From Tetracladium setigerum (taxonomy: Eukaryota; Ascomycota; Leotiomycetes; Helotiales), in NCBI GenBank assembly GCA_031472005.1, contig PZJY01000003.1:558001-622000 (forward strand): a stretch of DNA of 64,000 bases, given 5' to 3'. Position 1 is the first letter of the stretch. Each line of letters opens with the position of its first letter. Shown piece after piece: positions 11,564-21,646 of this stretch. A program made the position numbers and the translations under genes. The notes beneath the pieces are model-generated. The model was not told the origin of the DNA, ran no database searches, and saw only the letters and a list, made by a program, of their open reading frames with translations.

Positions 11564-13959
11564 TCACGACTCATTCTCCACTTCCGCATACAAAGTCTCA
11601 ATAACTTCTCTCGCCTTCTTCACATCGGGACTCTCAGTCTCCCAATACCTCAACATCTCCAAAATCTCCTCAGTCGACGCCCTCCAGCGATCCGGCAACT
11701 CAACTTTCCCAGACTTCTTCGCTGCGAGCATCATGAAGGCCTTGGTAGCCAGCAAGCGACACACATACCACGTCCCATGATGGCGGTGAGTCGGATGATA
11801 CTCAACATTCCCATCCGTGCAACATGCAAGCGCTTTGCGCGCGTACGCCTGGCTTAAGTCGAGGCTTCGCTGGTCTGTCGGCTGGCTGTGGATGACGTGG
11901 TAGAGGAATGGACGATAGAGCCAGAACTTGATGCAGAGGTATCGGCCGTGTGTCATGCAGCGGAGTTCATCGACGGGACCTAGTTCTACATTGAAACGGA
12001 GGGATTCAGGCAGACTTTCTTTCCTGTTGCGATTGAGCGTTCGTAGATTAGTTTAGTGGCGGCTTGGAAGGTGGGATGGTGAAAGGAGTGTGGAGGGCTA
12101 ACCATTCATCTAATTGCATTTCAAAGAGCTGTGCGATTTCGTGAGATTGGTGTATGTTGAATGTTGCCCAGTATGTGTGGTCGGAATGATAAAAGGCATT
12201 CAAGACACGATTGCCAATGCGGCGGAGGGCAATCTCGGTCATGTAGTAAAGCCATGATTGCTGGTTACTAGAATCAAGAATTGAATTATCTGAGGGACTA
12301 TCCAGTGCAGCGGCACCCGAGTGGCCAGTAATATTAGAGAGAACAGTATGGTCTGCGGCCTCTGGGGTTCCTGAGCGTGGTGGAGACGGAAACATGTATG
12401 GGTAGTGAAGCTCTGCGAGTCCTGATTCTGGGAGCGATATCTCCTCGCGCATTTCACTATTCGTAGTGTCAGTCTATCTGTAAATATGGATTTCATTCAC
12501 TAAGTTCAAGTTTGTAACCTACCATTCGGATTTGAAACAGGTCCAGTACAGAGACTGTTCAAGACGACGAGACGCTGAATTTCCACTCATAATATGATTT
12601 GTACAGCGAGTTTTACAAGCCATCTGAGCTCTCAAGTACATGTAATAATTACTCGAAGCTTGCAGAAAGTCATTCCAGGCACGGGCTGGTTGCAGGCTGT
12701 ACATCAGATAAATTGCTGAGAGCATATGGCACTGGCTTTTAATCATACTACATCTCAAGAGTCCGAAGCGTTTGAGAGCCGACTGATAGTAGAGCTCGGC
12801 CGTCTGCTTGGATTGTTGACTGAGAGTGCGAGGCGGCAATTGTTCATCTATTGTCGTACGGGTCTTCACTTCAAATTCGAAAGGCAAGGCCATAGCCCCT
12901 AAAGCACAAGCAAGCAACTTAAAATATACGTTAGACTTCTTCTGGTTAATGGAAACGAAACACCTTAGAGTCAATCTAGATTCATGATGGAAATAGTAGA
13001 GAAGAAAGAAAGGCAAGGAGAGACTGTACCACAAGACAAGATGGAGCATCCCACTGAGGTCCGTCTTCAGCCATCCTCCTACCATACTTCTTCAAAAGTC
13101 TGGCGTCCAAGAAAGGATTCTTCACATGTACTAAAGCCAAAAATCTCTCGAGTAGGAAGGGTACGTCCTGATCGTTGATCATCCCGTACACACTGGGTCG
13201 AATTGCATTTCTATCGTCAGCTACACCATTATCTGAGAGAATCGTAGCAGCAAGTAGTTCATTCGTCAGATACTCAGGACTAAACCTGTCTTCAAATATT
13301 GGCCACGTAAGTATCGAGTCTGCTGATGTTCGTCCACTGGGGATCTTCAGATATTCAAAGGCTGAGACGTCGGGGATTTGGATGCGCGGGAAGGGCCCTT
13401 TTCTTCAAGGGTTACTGATGGGAAACTGTCGCAATGCGAGACCCCTTGCTGGCTGTTTGGCGTTAGAGCTGATCTGAAGTCCCCATGCTCCGTATTCATG
13501 ATTGGGTTCCCGTCGAGACGAACAAGAATCTTATCAAGTTTCTCCAGAATCACCAAACTCGCAGGGTCGAACCTAGGTAGTAGTAGTAGGTTAGATGAAC
13601 TGGTCATGGGGCTGCTGCCGCCTTGGATGTACTTACGAAGAGTGGTCGGTTTGATAAGTGTAGTTGCACTGAATCCCGGTGGCCGCGCAAGAGCTACAAC
13701 TTGGCCTCTCATTGTTGCACTTGATTCTCCGGGTTCTGCAGAATTGACAAGCTGCCACGGCTCGTTTTCGAGGATATTTGCGGGCAGCCCGAGACTCTGG
13801 GTCTGGTTCTGACATGGGCTGCGCTCGCTTTTGCCTAGAAGAAGGGCCTCTGGTATTTTCATTTGCATTCGCCAGATCTGTCTCGCAGGCCGCTGCCCGA
13901 GCCGTTTTGGGGGAGGTGAAGCGAGTAGCTGAAGTAAATGGTTCGGAACCAGGATCCAT
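11564..13959 (-). CDS. Zn2Cys6 transcription factor with fungal-specific middle domain (cluster regulator candidate)
   Basis: The DNA-binding domain near residues 75-105 is CQFCRTRRIKC, NNERPSC, SSCAATGIQC, a clean C-x2-C-x6-C-x6-C-x2-C-x6-C binuclear cluster preceded by basic RKYPRKRAVA. After a Ser/Thr-rich linker the fungal-specific regulatory domain spans the remaining exons, with landmarks RFGLLRCSMIKSQCHMLSA, YWTCFKSECE and GRYLCIKFWLYRPFLYH. At least five exons are needed; each junction I read is GT...AG and keeps phase. The frame jumps once near 13393-13398 (GGGCCC run, one base short), between EEKGP and RIQIPDVSAFEYL. It sits in the middle of the sugar cluster and its own promoter carries two CGG-N5-CGG sites, so autoregulation is likely. 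The inducer is unknown. Confidence 0.88.
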
Positions 13960-14044
13960 ATTGGGCAGGCAAGCAAAGAATAACAAAAGAGTAAGAACAG
14001 AAACACATTCGTGTGGAGTCGTAGAGTCCCGCTCTTAAGAGCCG

Positions 14045-14055
14045 CGGATTTGCGG
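14045..14055 (+). promoter_or_regulatory. Putative Zn2Cys6 site CGG-N5-CGG
   Basis: CGGATTTGCGG, 86 bp upstream of the regulator ATG. Same half-site, spacing and similar spacer as the other cluster sites. Function is inferred. Confidence 0.5.
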
Positions 14056-14104
14056 TCTGAAATATCCTTGGAGAGTAACGATATTAGTGGATGAACTTGC
14101 TCGT

Positions 14105-14115
14105 CCGTTAATCCG
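14105..14115 (-). promoter_or_regulatory. Putative Zn2Cys6 site CGG-N5-CGG
   Basis: CCGTTAATCCG, reading CGGATTAACGG on the minus strand. It lies 50 bp from the previous site in opposite orientation. Function is inferred. Confidence 0.5.
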
Positions 14116-14125
14116 CGTTAGTTCT

Positions 14126-14138
14126 CCCCCCCCCCCCC
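14126..14138. repeat. Homopolymer C tract (13 bases)
   Basis: A run of 13 C in the regulator/transporter promoter. Its exact length should be treated with caution, because G/C runs elsewhere in this window appear under-called. Confidence 0.8.
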
Positions 14139-14701
14139 ATTATTAAAAGGTAGCATAACAGGGGACCTGTCAGGGTATGGTATAGTACAGGAAAACGTTG
14201 CACTTCAGCGCCCAGCCATGTATGATCAATGTGAAATGTGCATGCATCCGCCCATCCTTTTCTCCTCCCGGTTACCCCAACTTCCCCAGAAAATGTCACG
14301 GCACAAGGAAAGCACGGGTCCTGAGTCATGACCTATGTCCTCCTTGGGCACACATATGCCAAGGCTACTCCCGCGGGATGTTTGTATACAGTCCGTCAGC
14401 TGGAGTTATAGTGTCGGCTGGTGCGAGCGAAGCAATAGTTGTTGCAATTATTGCAACACTTACCATCGGAGGCCATCTCAATAATGAGCTATCCAAAGTT
14501 TCATTCATATCTCATGACTTGATCCGGCCCTGACTTTATTCATGCCAAACTCCCATTTTATAAATACCGCTGATCCTTTCTTTCCCTCGATGCATGCTTG
14601 GGACTTGTTTCTCTCTACATCAATTCCATCAACATTCACACAAAAGCACCTAAGAAAGACAAAATCTCCCTTCATATCATTCTACCTTTCTTTTGGTCAT
14701 C

Positions 14702-16530
14702 ATGGTTCATGACCATGTCAACAGGGAGGAGCAGGCCGCTGGTGCTGCTCTTGCCAATGTCGTCGGCCACGATTCGACCCCATGGTACAAGAAACCGCAT
14801 CTACTTCGACTCAACCTCATGGTAGGGTCGCTGGTGCTATTTGCCTCCGCAAACGGCTACGATGGATCCATGATGGTACGACTCCCTCCTTTCTGTCGAT
14901 AGTATTTCAAGTTTTGCGAGCTAACGCATATTTTCTCTTCAGAACGGCCTTCAAGCGCTGCCCCAATGGCACGATTTCATGGATCATCCCACCGGAGCAT
15001 GGTTGGGTTTTATCAACACGATCCAATCCATTGGCGGTCTCTTTGTCTACATCACGTCGGCCTACATTCTTCAGCGTTGGGGCAGAAAGTTTCCCATTTA
15101 TCTAGGATATCTCTTCTTGTTGATTGCCACAGCCCTTCAAACTGCTGCTCCGAACCCCGCCGCCTTTATCGCCTCCAGATTTATTCTCGGCCTGACAAGT
15201 GCCCTGTGGTCGACCGCTGCACCAGTGCTAATCACGGAAATTGCGTTCCCTACGCATCGAGGCTCCCTCACTGCTTTGTACCAGTGTGGCTGGTACGTGG
15301 GTTCTCTGGTGGCGGCATGGGCGACCTTCGGTAAGATTTTCCGCAAAATCACAATCATAAGGAGCTCGCTGAGATGTCCAAAGGAACACGGAACTATAAT
15401 AATAGCTGGTCATGGAGGATTCCTTCAGTACTTCAAGCGGCTATCCCTCTTGTAGCGACTCCTGGGTTTCTGTTTTGCCCAGAAAGCCCACGTTGGCTGA
15501 TCTCCAAGGACCGTATCGAAGAAGCCAAAGTCATTCTTGTGAAGCATCACAATGGAGGAGTTGTTAATGATCTCGTTGAGTTTGAGCTGGATGAAATCGT
15601 TACCACCTTACGCTTGGAACGCGAGATTCAAGCTACCACCAGCTATATGGACATGTTCAGGGACGCGGCAACCTCCATCGTACTTTCATTTCCATTACAC
15701 TAGGAGTCTTCGGTCAATGGAATGGTGTGGGTGTGGTCAGCTATTACCTAGCCTTGGTACTACAAACTGTGGGAATTACCAGCGTCACCGACCAGACTCT
15801 CATAAGTGGCTGTCTCCAGATCTGGAACTTGATCATATCAGTCACCGCAGCCTTTTCCGTGGATCGATTCGGTCGACGAAAGCTTTTCCTGCTATCGGGA
15901 GCTGGTATGCTTGTTAGCTATATCATTATCACTGGACTCTCCGGATCCTTTGCAGTGAACGGTGTTCCATCGGTTGGCGTAGCTGTCATTCCCTTTCTCT
16001 TCATTTACTATGGATTTTACGACATCGCATTGTAAGTCCCTTGTCCGATCTTGCGGAAATATTGCCATTTATAACCCATACTTTAGCACTCCTTTGCTTA
16101 TCGCCTACCCTTGTGAAATCTGGCCGTATAGGCTCCGAGCTAGAGGTGTCACTATCACACTCTTCTCCACAACACTCGCCCTCACAACAAACATTTTCGT
16201 GAATCCAATTGCTCTCGAGGCCATAGGGTACGTTCATCTCCCGCTCTTTCCCCCTCCCATCTTTAGATGCGGTGCAGATGCTAATTCTTGAGTAGATGGA
16301 AATACTACCTTGTCTTTGTCGTATTTCTCGTGATCATCTGTGTCGTCTGCTATTTATATTACCCCGAGACCCGAGGACATACGCTCGAAGAAATGAACGT
16401 CATTTTTGACCGCGAGGAAGCGCATGCTCTTGATGCGCAACAGTCTAAGGATATTGAGACTTTTGAGGCTACTCAAAAAAAATCAGATGGCTCTGTCGTC
16501 GTGGAGGTTGAGAATACTAGGAAAGCTTAG
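14702..16530 (+). CDS. MFS sugar transporter (hexose/lactose permease-like)
   Basis: A plasma-membrane proton-coupled sugar importer of the major facilitator superfamily. Five exons (14702-14875, 14943-15330, 15384-16031, 16087-16227, 16296-16530) give 528 residues once a single missing G near 15660-15662 is allowed for. As printed, the frame stops after TSYMDMF. Landmarks: NGYDGSMM in TM1, QRWGRKFP loop, PESPRWLISKDR before the central loop, LGVFGQWNGVGVVSYY in TM7, VDRFGRRKLFL, ALTPLLIAYPCEIWPYRLRARG, and PETRGHTLEEM after TM12. About twelve membrane spans fit. The ATG at 14702 follows a TATAAATA box by 140 bp. The FYDIA-TPLL-YP-EI signature is typical of fungal disaccharide or hexose permeases, so it probably feeds the intracellular GH3 enzyme. 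The substrate cannot be read from sequence. Confidence 0.9.
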
Positions 16531-17150
16531 AGATGAGGGTGAATTATCTTCACGGACCGGCCGCCGTCAATATTGTTTACGAGAACCAGGATTTTTTGTT
16601 TTGATTATCTCAACTACACGTACCGTTGAAATCAACAGAATTCTTCTAGCTTCCATCAGTATCTCCACAGTCTTGTGAAATCAAAAATGATTGTGAACTC
16701 GGTTATCGTAAATAACTTCTAATACGACCGCGACCTTAAGAAATAATGTTACCAAGCCAAAACACACAATTTGACACGCAAATCGACGAGACTCTCGGAC
16801 TGCAAGCTTAATGTAGCCGCTTGAGACCGCACAGAGTCATTCCGATGAAATTTGTGGAGGTAGTAAAGCAAAGCTAAGAGGCAAACACTGAAGATACCTT
16901 TCCTCTCATCAGCAGAGAAGGTACTTTTTGGTATCTAGTGAATAAAGAAGCTGTTGAGCTATTATATCCGCCAATCATATCTAAGCAAGCACACCTGCAG
17001 AGCCATGACGAATTCGGCAACTCACTATCATCATCACATGTTCCACAGTGCTGAAGAAGAAGAATTGACTTGTTGATGTTTCCAAGAAATGCGATTATCC
17101 CAAGTATTTAATTAAGCGAGATTATGTAGCGTCGAGAGCAAGATTATCTC
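16531..17150. other. Intergenic, convergent 3' ends
   Basis: 620 bp between the transporter and the second Gfo/Idh/MocA gene, both of which end here. No gene is seen. It should hold both 3' UTRs. Confidence 0.5.
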
Positions 17151-18482
17151 TCACGACCACGGTACAGTCTTCCCAGTATCATGCGACAAACGCGCCAGCT
17201 CAATGAGTCGAATGCCATCCCGCGACTGTTCAGGCTTGACATCTAGTTTTGCCCTCCCTCGAATGGCGTCCACGATGTTCTCATAATACCCGCGGTTCCA
17301 GCCTTTTATGGTGGGGTATTTGCCTGTGTACTTCTCCTCCGTCCCAATGCGGGTTTGCGTCTTGCTGTCGAATTTCTCGTAGGTCGTCAATACACCGTGG
17401 ATACTTGCGTCTTCGATGCCGAAGGAGGGATCTGTGGATGGTATGCCGGCAATGGTTTGTTCTTCTTGGGCGTCGGTGCCGAACTATTTGGGTTGATAGA
17501 CATCAGTTGTAGAAATTCATAGATGGGATTGGAAAGTGTACCTTGAGGTAGGAGCCTTTGGTTCCACGGATGAGGTATTTAAGCTGGTGTTGGAGGGGAG
17601 TGCGGATTGCTGTTTTGATGGTTACGAGTAAAGGAGTGTCGTATTGTAGAACAATGGTGAATGTGTCCTCAACCTCACTCTCAATGCCGCGCAAGACTTT
17701 GAGAAATGCAGTGATGGATTTTGGGCGTCCGAAGAGCAGCAGAGCTTGGTCGACAGTATGGGTGCCTCGAATGTATCTAAGCTTGAAACGTAGACAGGAG
17801 ACAAATCAGACTTACCTAAACCGAACATCAACCCACTTCCGGGTGTGTATTCTTTCTGTTCTAGATGATGAAGCCAGGTTGGGTTTTCAAAATCATAGTG
17901 TATCTCAGCCTCGGTGATAGTACCTAGCGCATCTTTGCTGACCAGGTGTTGCAATGTGCGAAAGTCGCCATCCCATCGTCGGTCTTTCCATATGTTAGTG
18001 AACTCAATTTCAAAAATGAGCATTCACCTACTTTGATACACTGTCAAAATTTGTTTCTGTTGCTTCGAGATTGCAATCAGTCGGTCCGCTTCCTCACTCG
18101 AACTTGTAAAAGGCTTTTCTACAACAACTGTACTGTTTGTCAGCATTTCCAACTCCATTTCAATCTCTTTTCTCATACCATGTTTGCCGGTCTTTAACGC
18201 TTGTTCTGCAAACTGTGCATGAGAATCCGTATGCGTGCAGATAATAACCAATTCAATGTCATCATCTGCGAAGAATTCCTGTGAAGTGCGGTAGTGCTTT
18301 GCAAATGGAAAATCCACCGTGCAATGAGATCGTGGATTCTGGGATTTCGGATCTGAAGGTGCTTCGGCTCGTTGAAGAAAGGCATAGACTTCGAGCTCTG
18401 GATGAGGAAGAAGATATGGTAGATGATACGTTTTCACAGAGTTGCCGTAGCCTATGAAACCAACTTTGATAGGAGAAGACAT
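17151..18482 (-). CDS. Gfo/Idh/MocA oxidoreductase 2
   Basis: Rossmann-fold sugar dehydrogenase. The N-terminal VGFIGYGNSVKTYHLPYL binds the dinucleotide, ELVIICTHTDSHAQFAEQAL follows, then VVVEKPFTS with the active-site EKP, and VYQNRRWDGDFRTL, a signature shared with the YvaA/IolW/YdgJ branch of the family. The C-terminal part includes PGSGLMFGLG, VDQALLLFGRPKSITAF and GYYENIVDAIRG. At least four introns are removed, including one before VVVEKPFT. The ATG at 18482 follows a minus-strand TATAAAAG box (about 18609-18616) by roughly 130 bp. The frame is intact in the exons read. It is divergent from the third Gfo/Idh/MocA gene and only distantly similar to its two neighbours, so the three are probably different activities and not recent duplicates. 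Confidence 0.88.
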
Positions 18483-18608
18483 TTTGATAAAAAGAAATGA
18501 GAAAGATTGAGCCGGAACGGTTGAGTATGAGAGTTCGAGGTGGATGAATTTTAAGTTGGCAGACACCTTTCTAATAAGTCAATGACTGGCGTCTATGCAG
18601 CCAGACTC

Positions 18609-18616
18609 TTTTATAA
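18609..18616 (-). promoter_or_regulatory. TATA box, Gfo/Idh/MocA-2
   Basis: TATAAAAG on the minus strand, about 130 bp upstream of the ATG at 18482. Confidence 0.5.
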
Positions 18617-18734
18617 TTGACACTTTTACGTTTGCGACTTTGATATTGCTAGTCTGGATGACGGAATAGGAACATACTGTGGGGTAGTTGTTACTGCAGT
18701 AGTAGTGGGTATTCCCTGCCAGTGCGTGCAGACG

Positions 18735-18753
18735 CGGAGTTGCGGAGTTGCGG
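18735..18753 (+). promoter_or_regulatory. Triple CGG direct repeat (two overlapping CGG-N5-CGG sites)
   Basis: CGG-AGTTG-CGG-AGTTG-CGG: three half-sites with identical 5-base spacers. This is the strongest copy of the motif seen in the three cluster promoters and could bind two regulator dimers or one with extra affinity. Confidence 0.6.
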
Positions 18754-18770
18754 ATCTACTACAGTATCCC

Positions 18771-18898
18771 CCTCCCCTCCGAATGTAATACCGTGGGTCC
18801 AAAGTTAACACTACTACTATGGGTGACGATACTTGACAGCCAACTTTCAGTGTAGAATAGAGTTAAGCTCAGGCCCACCGTATTACATTCGGAGAGGA
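18771..18898. repeat. 26-bp inverted repeat, 24/26 identical, 76-bp loop
   Basis: The left arm (18771-18796) and the right arm (18873-18898) are reverse complements except at two positions. Each arm contains TATTACATTCGGAG or its complement. It may be a paired factor-binding site or the ends of a very small non-autonomous element. No flanking target duplication was established. Confidence 0.7.
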
Positions 18899-18938
18899 GA
18901 GAGATAGTAGCCAAAAGCAGTTCCGAAGTTGGGGTGCT

Positions 18939-18946
18939 TATAAAAG
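18939..18946 (+). promoter_or_regulatory. TATA box, Gfo/Idh/MocA-3
   Basis: TATAAAAG, 129 bp upstream of the ATG at 19075. Confidence 0.55.
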
Positions 18947-19074
18947 TCTATTAAAAAGTCCACCATTTTCTTCATCCCACAGTCCTCTTTCCTACTCTAC
19001 ACCTCACTACCATAGCCCAGCCTTTATCCCATTTGTACTCCCAACATTCATTCCCATCCTGTAAGTATATCCTA

Positions 19075-20311
19075 ATGAGTTCAATCGCCTCGGAATTCGA
19101 ATCCCGCATCCTTAATGTTGGAATCATAGGCTGCGGGGAGCTCACACAAGTCGTCCACATCCCAACCTTAGGCTTCCTGTCAGACCAATTCTGCATCACG
19201 TATCTCTGCGACGTGTCTCCCAGTGCTCTCCAGCATTGCCAGAAGAGAGTCGTAGGAGGATTGATTCCTCATCTGACAGATGACCCAAATCAACTTTGCG
19301 CCTCCTCGCTCGTCGATGTAGTTCTTGTTGCGAGCCCCGATGAATATCATGCCGACTATGCTGTTCTCGCACTTGAGCACAACAAGTCTGTCTCTGCTGA
19401 AAAGCCATTAGCTCTCAATATGAGGGACATAGAACGTGTAGTGATGGCTGAAAAGGCTTCCCAGGGCAAGCTTATGGTGGGATATATGCGCCGGTACGCC
19501 CCTGTGTTCCAAGATGTTTTGAAGGAGATCGGTGGGATGAACAAGATTACTTATGCGAGAGTACGAGGTGGGCAGGCCTGATCATTGATGATGGAGATTG
19601 ATTGACTCAAGAAACTACATAGATATCATTGGTCCCAATAGTGTCTTTGTTGGTCAATCGGGAACCTTTCCTCGGAAATCCTCGGATGTCACGAAAGAAC
19701 AACTTGCGCAATCGACTCAAAAGGCTGCAGAAGTGGTACGGCAAGGTCTCGAGACAGAGTGTCAAGTGCCAGTGACAGATGAGAGCGCATTGATGTGGCG
19801 AGTACTGGGTGGATTGGGATCCCACGATCTCTCAGTTATGCGCGAAGCACTTGGAATGCCCGAGAGAGTCCTAGGCGTATCTCTTGGTTTCCCCTTTTGG
19901 AAGTGAGCTCGCCTTCATCTGCTGATTATGATTGAACTTTGACAGATTTGCTGACACCACTTCACATATAGCGTCCTCTTCAAGTATCCCAATTTTACAG
20001 TCAGCTACGAATCTGGCATCGATAATATTCCACGTTTCGACTGTCATCTGGAAGTCTACAGCTTGGATAAGAGTGTGAGGTTGCAATACGACAGCCCGTA
20101 TGTCAAGGGCTTACCAACAACCATGCACGTACGAGAGAATTCGGATGGAGTTTATAAAGAGACAGTGGTGCGTAGGACGTATGAGGATAACTATACTAAT
20201 GAGCTGAGGGAATTGTATGAGATTGTGGTGAATGGCAAGACGGTCAAAACAACGGCAGAGGACGCAGGGAATGATCTCAAGCTCTTCCAAATGATCATGA
20301 AAATAGTTTAA
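19075..20311 (+). CDS. Gfo/Idh/MocA oxidoreductase 3
   Basis: Third Rossmann-fold sugar dehydrogenase of the cluster. Three exons (19075-19567, 19623-19902, 19972-20311) sum exactly to 370 residues with intact frame. LNVGIIGCGELTQVVHIP is the nucleotide-binding loop, VDVVLVASPDEYHADYAVLAL follows, then SAEKPLAL with the EKP motif and VGYMRRYAPVFQDVLKEI, the family's conserved R/Y segment. The C-terminal domain includes GGLGSHDLSVMREALG, whose G-H-D matches the usual position of the catalytic His. The first intron starts GTGGGC. A later in-frame ATG exists, but 19075 gives a full N-terminus and sits 129 bp after a TATAAAAG box. It is the last member of the cluster. Substrate unknown. Confidence 0.88.
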
Positions 20312-20560
20312 AGCAAAATAGGTTGGTTGGTTACGCAGATCAAATACTGTTCTTCTCTATGCGGCCAGTTTTCCCTACGTATGTTCTGTGTGTGCGTCGA
20401 GCGTGTATGATCTCAAGTCCACCCCCTTGACTTGAAGATAAAGCAAGCAGCTTCCCTAATGGTCATTGCGAGGTACGGAGGATGGTAATACATAATACTA
20501 GGCTGTTGGTCTTCGTGTGCCTCTAGAGCTCTAGCGATAGAGGTTTATTCCGCTGCTGTA

Positions 20561-21021
20561 ATGAGCAGCAAGCTTACTAATCCCGTACAGAACATAAGAA
20601 TGGGAAAATTAATTCATAAAACCTCAATATCGACAATGATGCCAGCAAAAGCAATAGGTTTCAACTTCATGGATCGCACTCCCCCGCCCACTATCCATCT
20701 CCTGCTCGTTGAACTCGGCATGCGTATTCCACATACTGGAAATGTTTACGCCACCCTGAAACAAAAGGTCGTAGATCCCCTCCAGGAGACATACCCATGG
20801 CCAAGGACAAACTCCATCGGAATAACCAAAAATTATTCCTTCTGCCAGTGAATCACGCATCAAAGCATTGGTCGATCGCTTTCATTGACGAGCATACCAA
20901 AAATATTCTGCATTTTGACTCGATGCGAAAATTCGACCAAAACAAAGGGGAGTGTTTTCTGAACTTCGCTAGACAAATACCAAGTGACAGAGATGCTATT
21001 GATTGGGTGTATGAGAGTGCC
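20561..21021 (+). pseudogene. Ulp1/C48 SUMO-protease-like remnant
   Basis: The segment LFLLPVNHASKHWSIAFID with HFDSM carries the catalytic His and Asp of Ulp1-type (C48) cysteine proteases. The upstream frame (from 20561) reads on naturally if one C is added near 20786-20788, joining DPLQETYP to AKDKLHRNNQ. After VYESA a GT donor follows at 21022, but no downstream exon with the expected Gln and the catalytic Asp-Cys-Gly segment could be found before 21640. The N-terminal part of a normal protease is also absent. The simplest reading is a decayed or transposon-derived fragment that lacks its nucleophile. Alternatively the last exon is displaced or missing from the assembly. Confidence 0.55.
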
Positions 21022-21646
21022 GTAAGTGTCTCGTTAAATCATCTCCTGTGTGTGTTCTTGTCATATTTACCAATCATTTGCAAAGAATCCACTCATCTTA
21101 TCTTCTGGGCATAATTTCACTTCCTCGCGACCTTTTCATGCTTGTACAGTGGTATTAGGTGGGACTAACCAAGAAAGTGTCAGCATAACTCCCAATCTTC
21201 TCTAAAGACCTTAAACTTAACTAATACCTTTGCTTACATTATCGTCGTTGAAAAAGAGGAAATTGCTGAGAACCGTTGTTGTGTCTAGTGTTATTGCCGT
21301 TAGGTATTTTGCTGCCAAATTTTATGTTATAGGTGGTGGTGATTTGGCTAATTGGTTTGTGCTGTGTTTTTGTGTTTTTTTATACTTGTACGAGTATGGG
21401 CAAAATTGAGACGGTGATGGACCCTTGAAAAAAAGAAGGAGGGGTTCTCAGGGAAGGTGACGAAGAGGATGGTGTTGTTGTATATTCGGTCATGGGAGAG
21501 ACGATGAGAGAGATGATGGATAATGAAAACTTCCCTTCTCTCCACTTCACAAGTGTCGTTGCATTCGTAAGAGCAACCCAGTGACAAGTGAAATTACCCA
21601 TCTCTCTATTCTAATCTTCTCCCTACAAATCTATGATTAACAAATC
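21022..21646. other. Intergenic, no gene seen
   Basis: 625 bp of mixed composition between the Ulp1 remnant and the 3' end of the BOR1-type gene. No convincing coding signal. Confidence 0.4.

Larger units (their letters stand above)
13960..14701. promoter_or_regulatory. Divergent promoter of the Zn2Cys6 regulator and MFS transporter
   Basis: A 742-bp shared upstream region. It contains CGG-N5-CGG sites at 14045 and 14105 near the regulator, a 13-base C tract (14126-14138), and TATAAATA at about 14559-14566, some 140 bp before the transporter ATG. Confidence 0.6.
18483..19074. promoter_or_regulatory. Divergent promoter of Gfo/Idh/MocA-2 and -3
   Basis: 592 bp. Contains a triple CGG repeat (18735-18753), a 26-bp inverted repeat (18771-18796 with 18873-18898), and opposed TATAAAAG boxes at about 18609-18616 (minus) and 18939-18946 (plus), each about 130 bp from its ATG. 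Confidence 0.65.
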
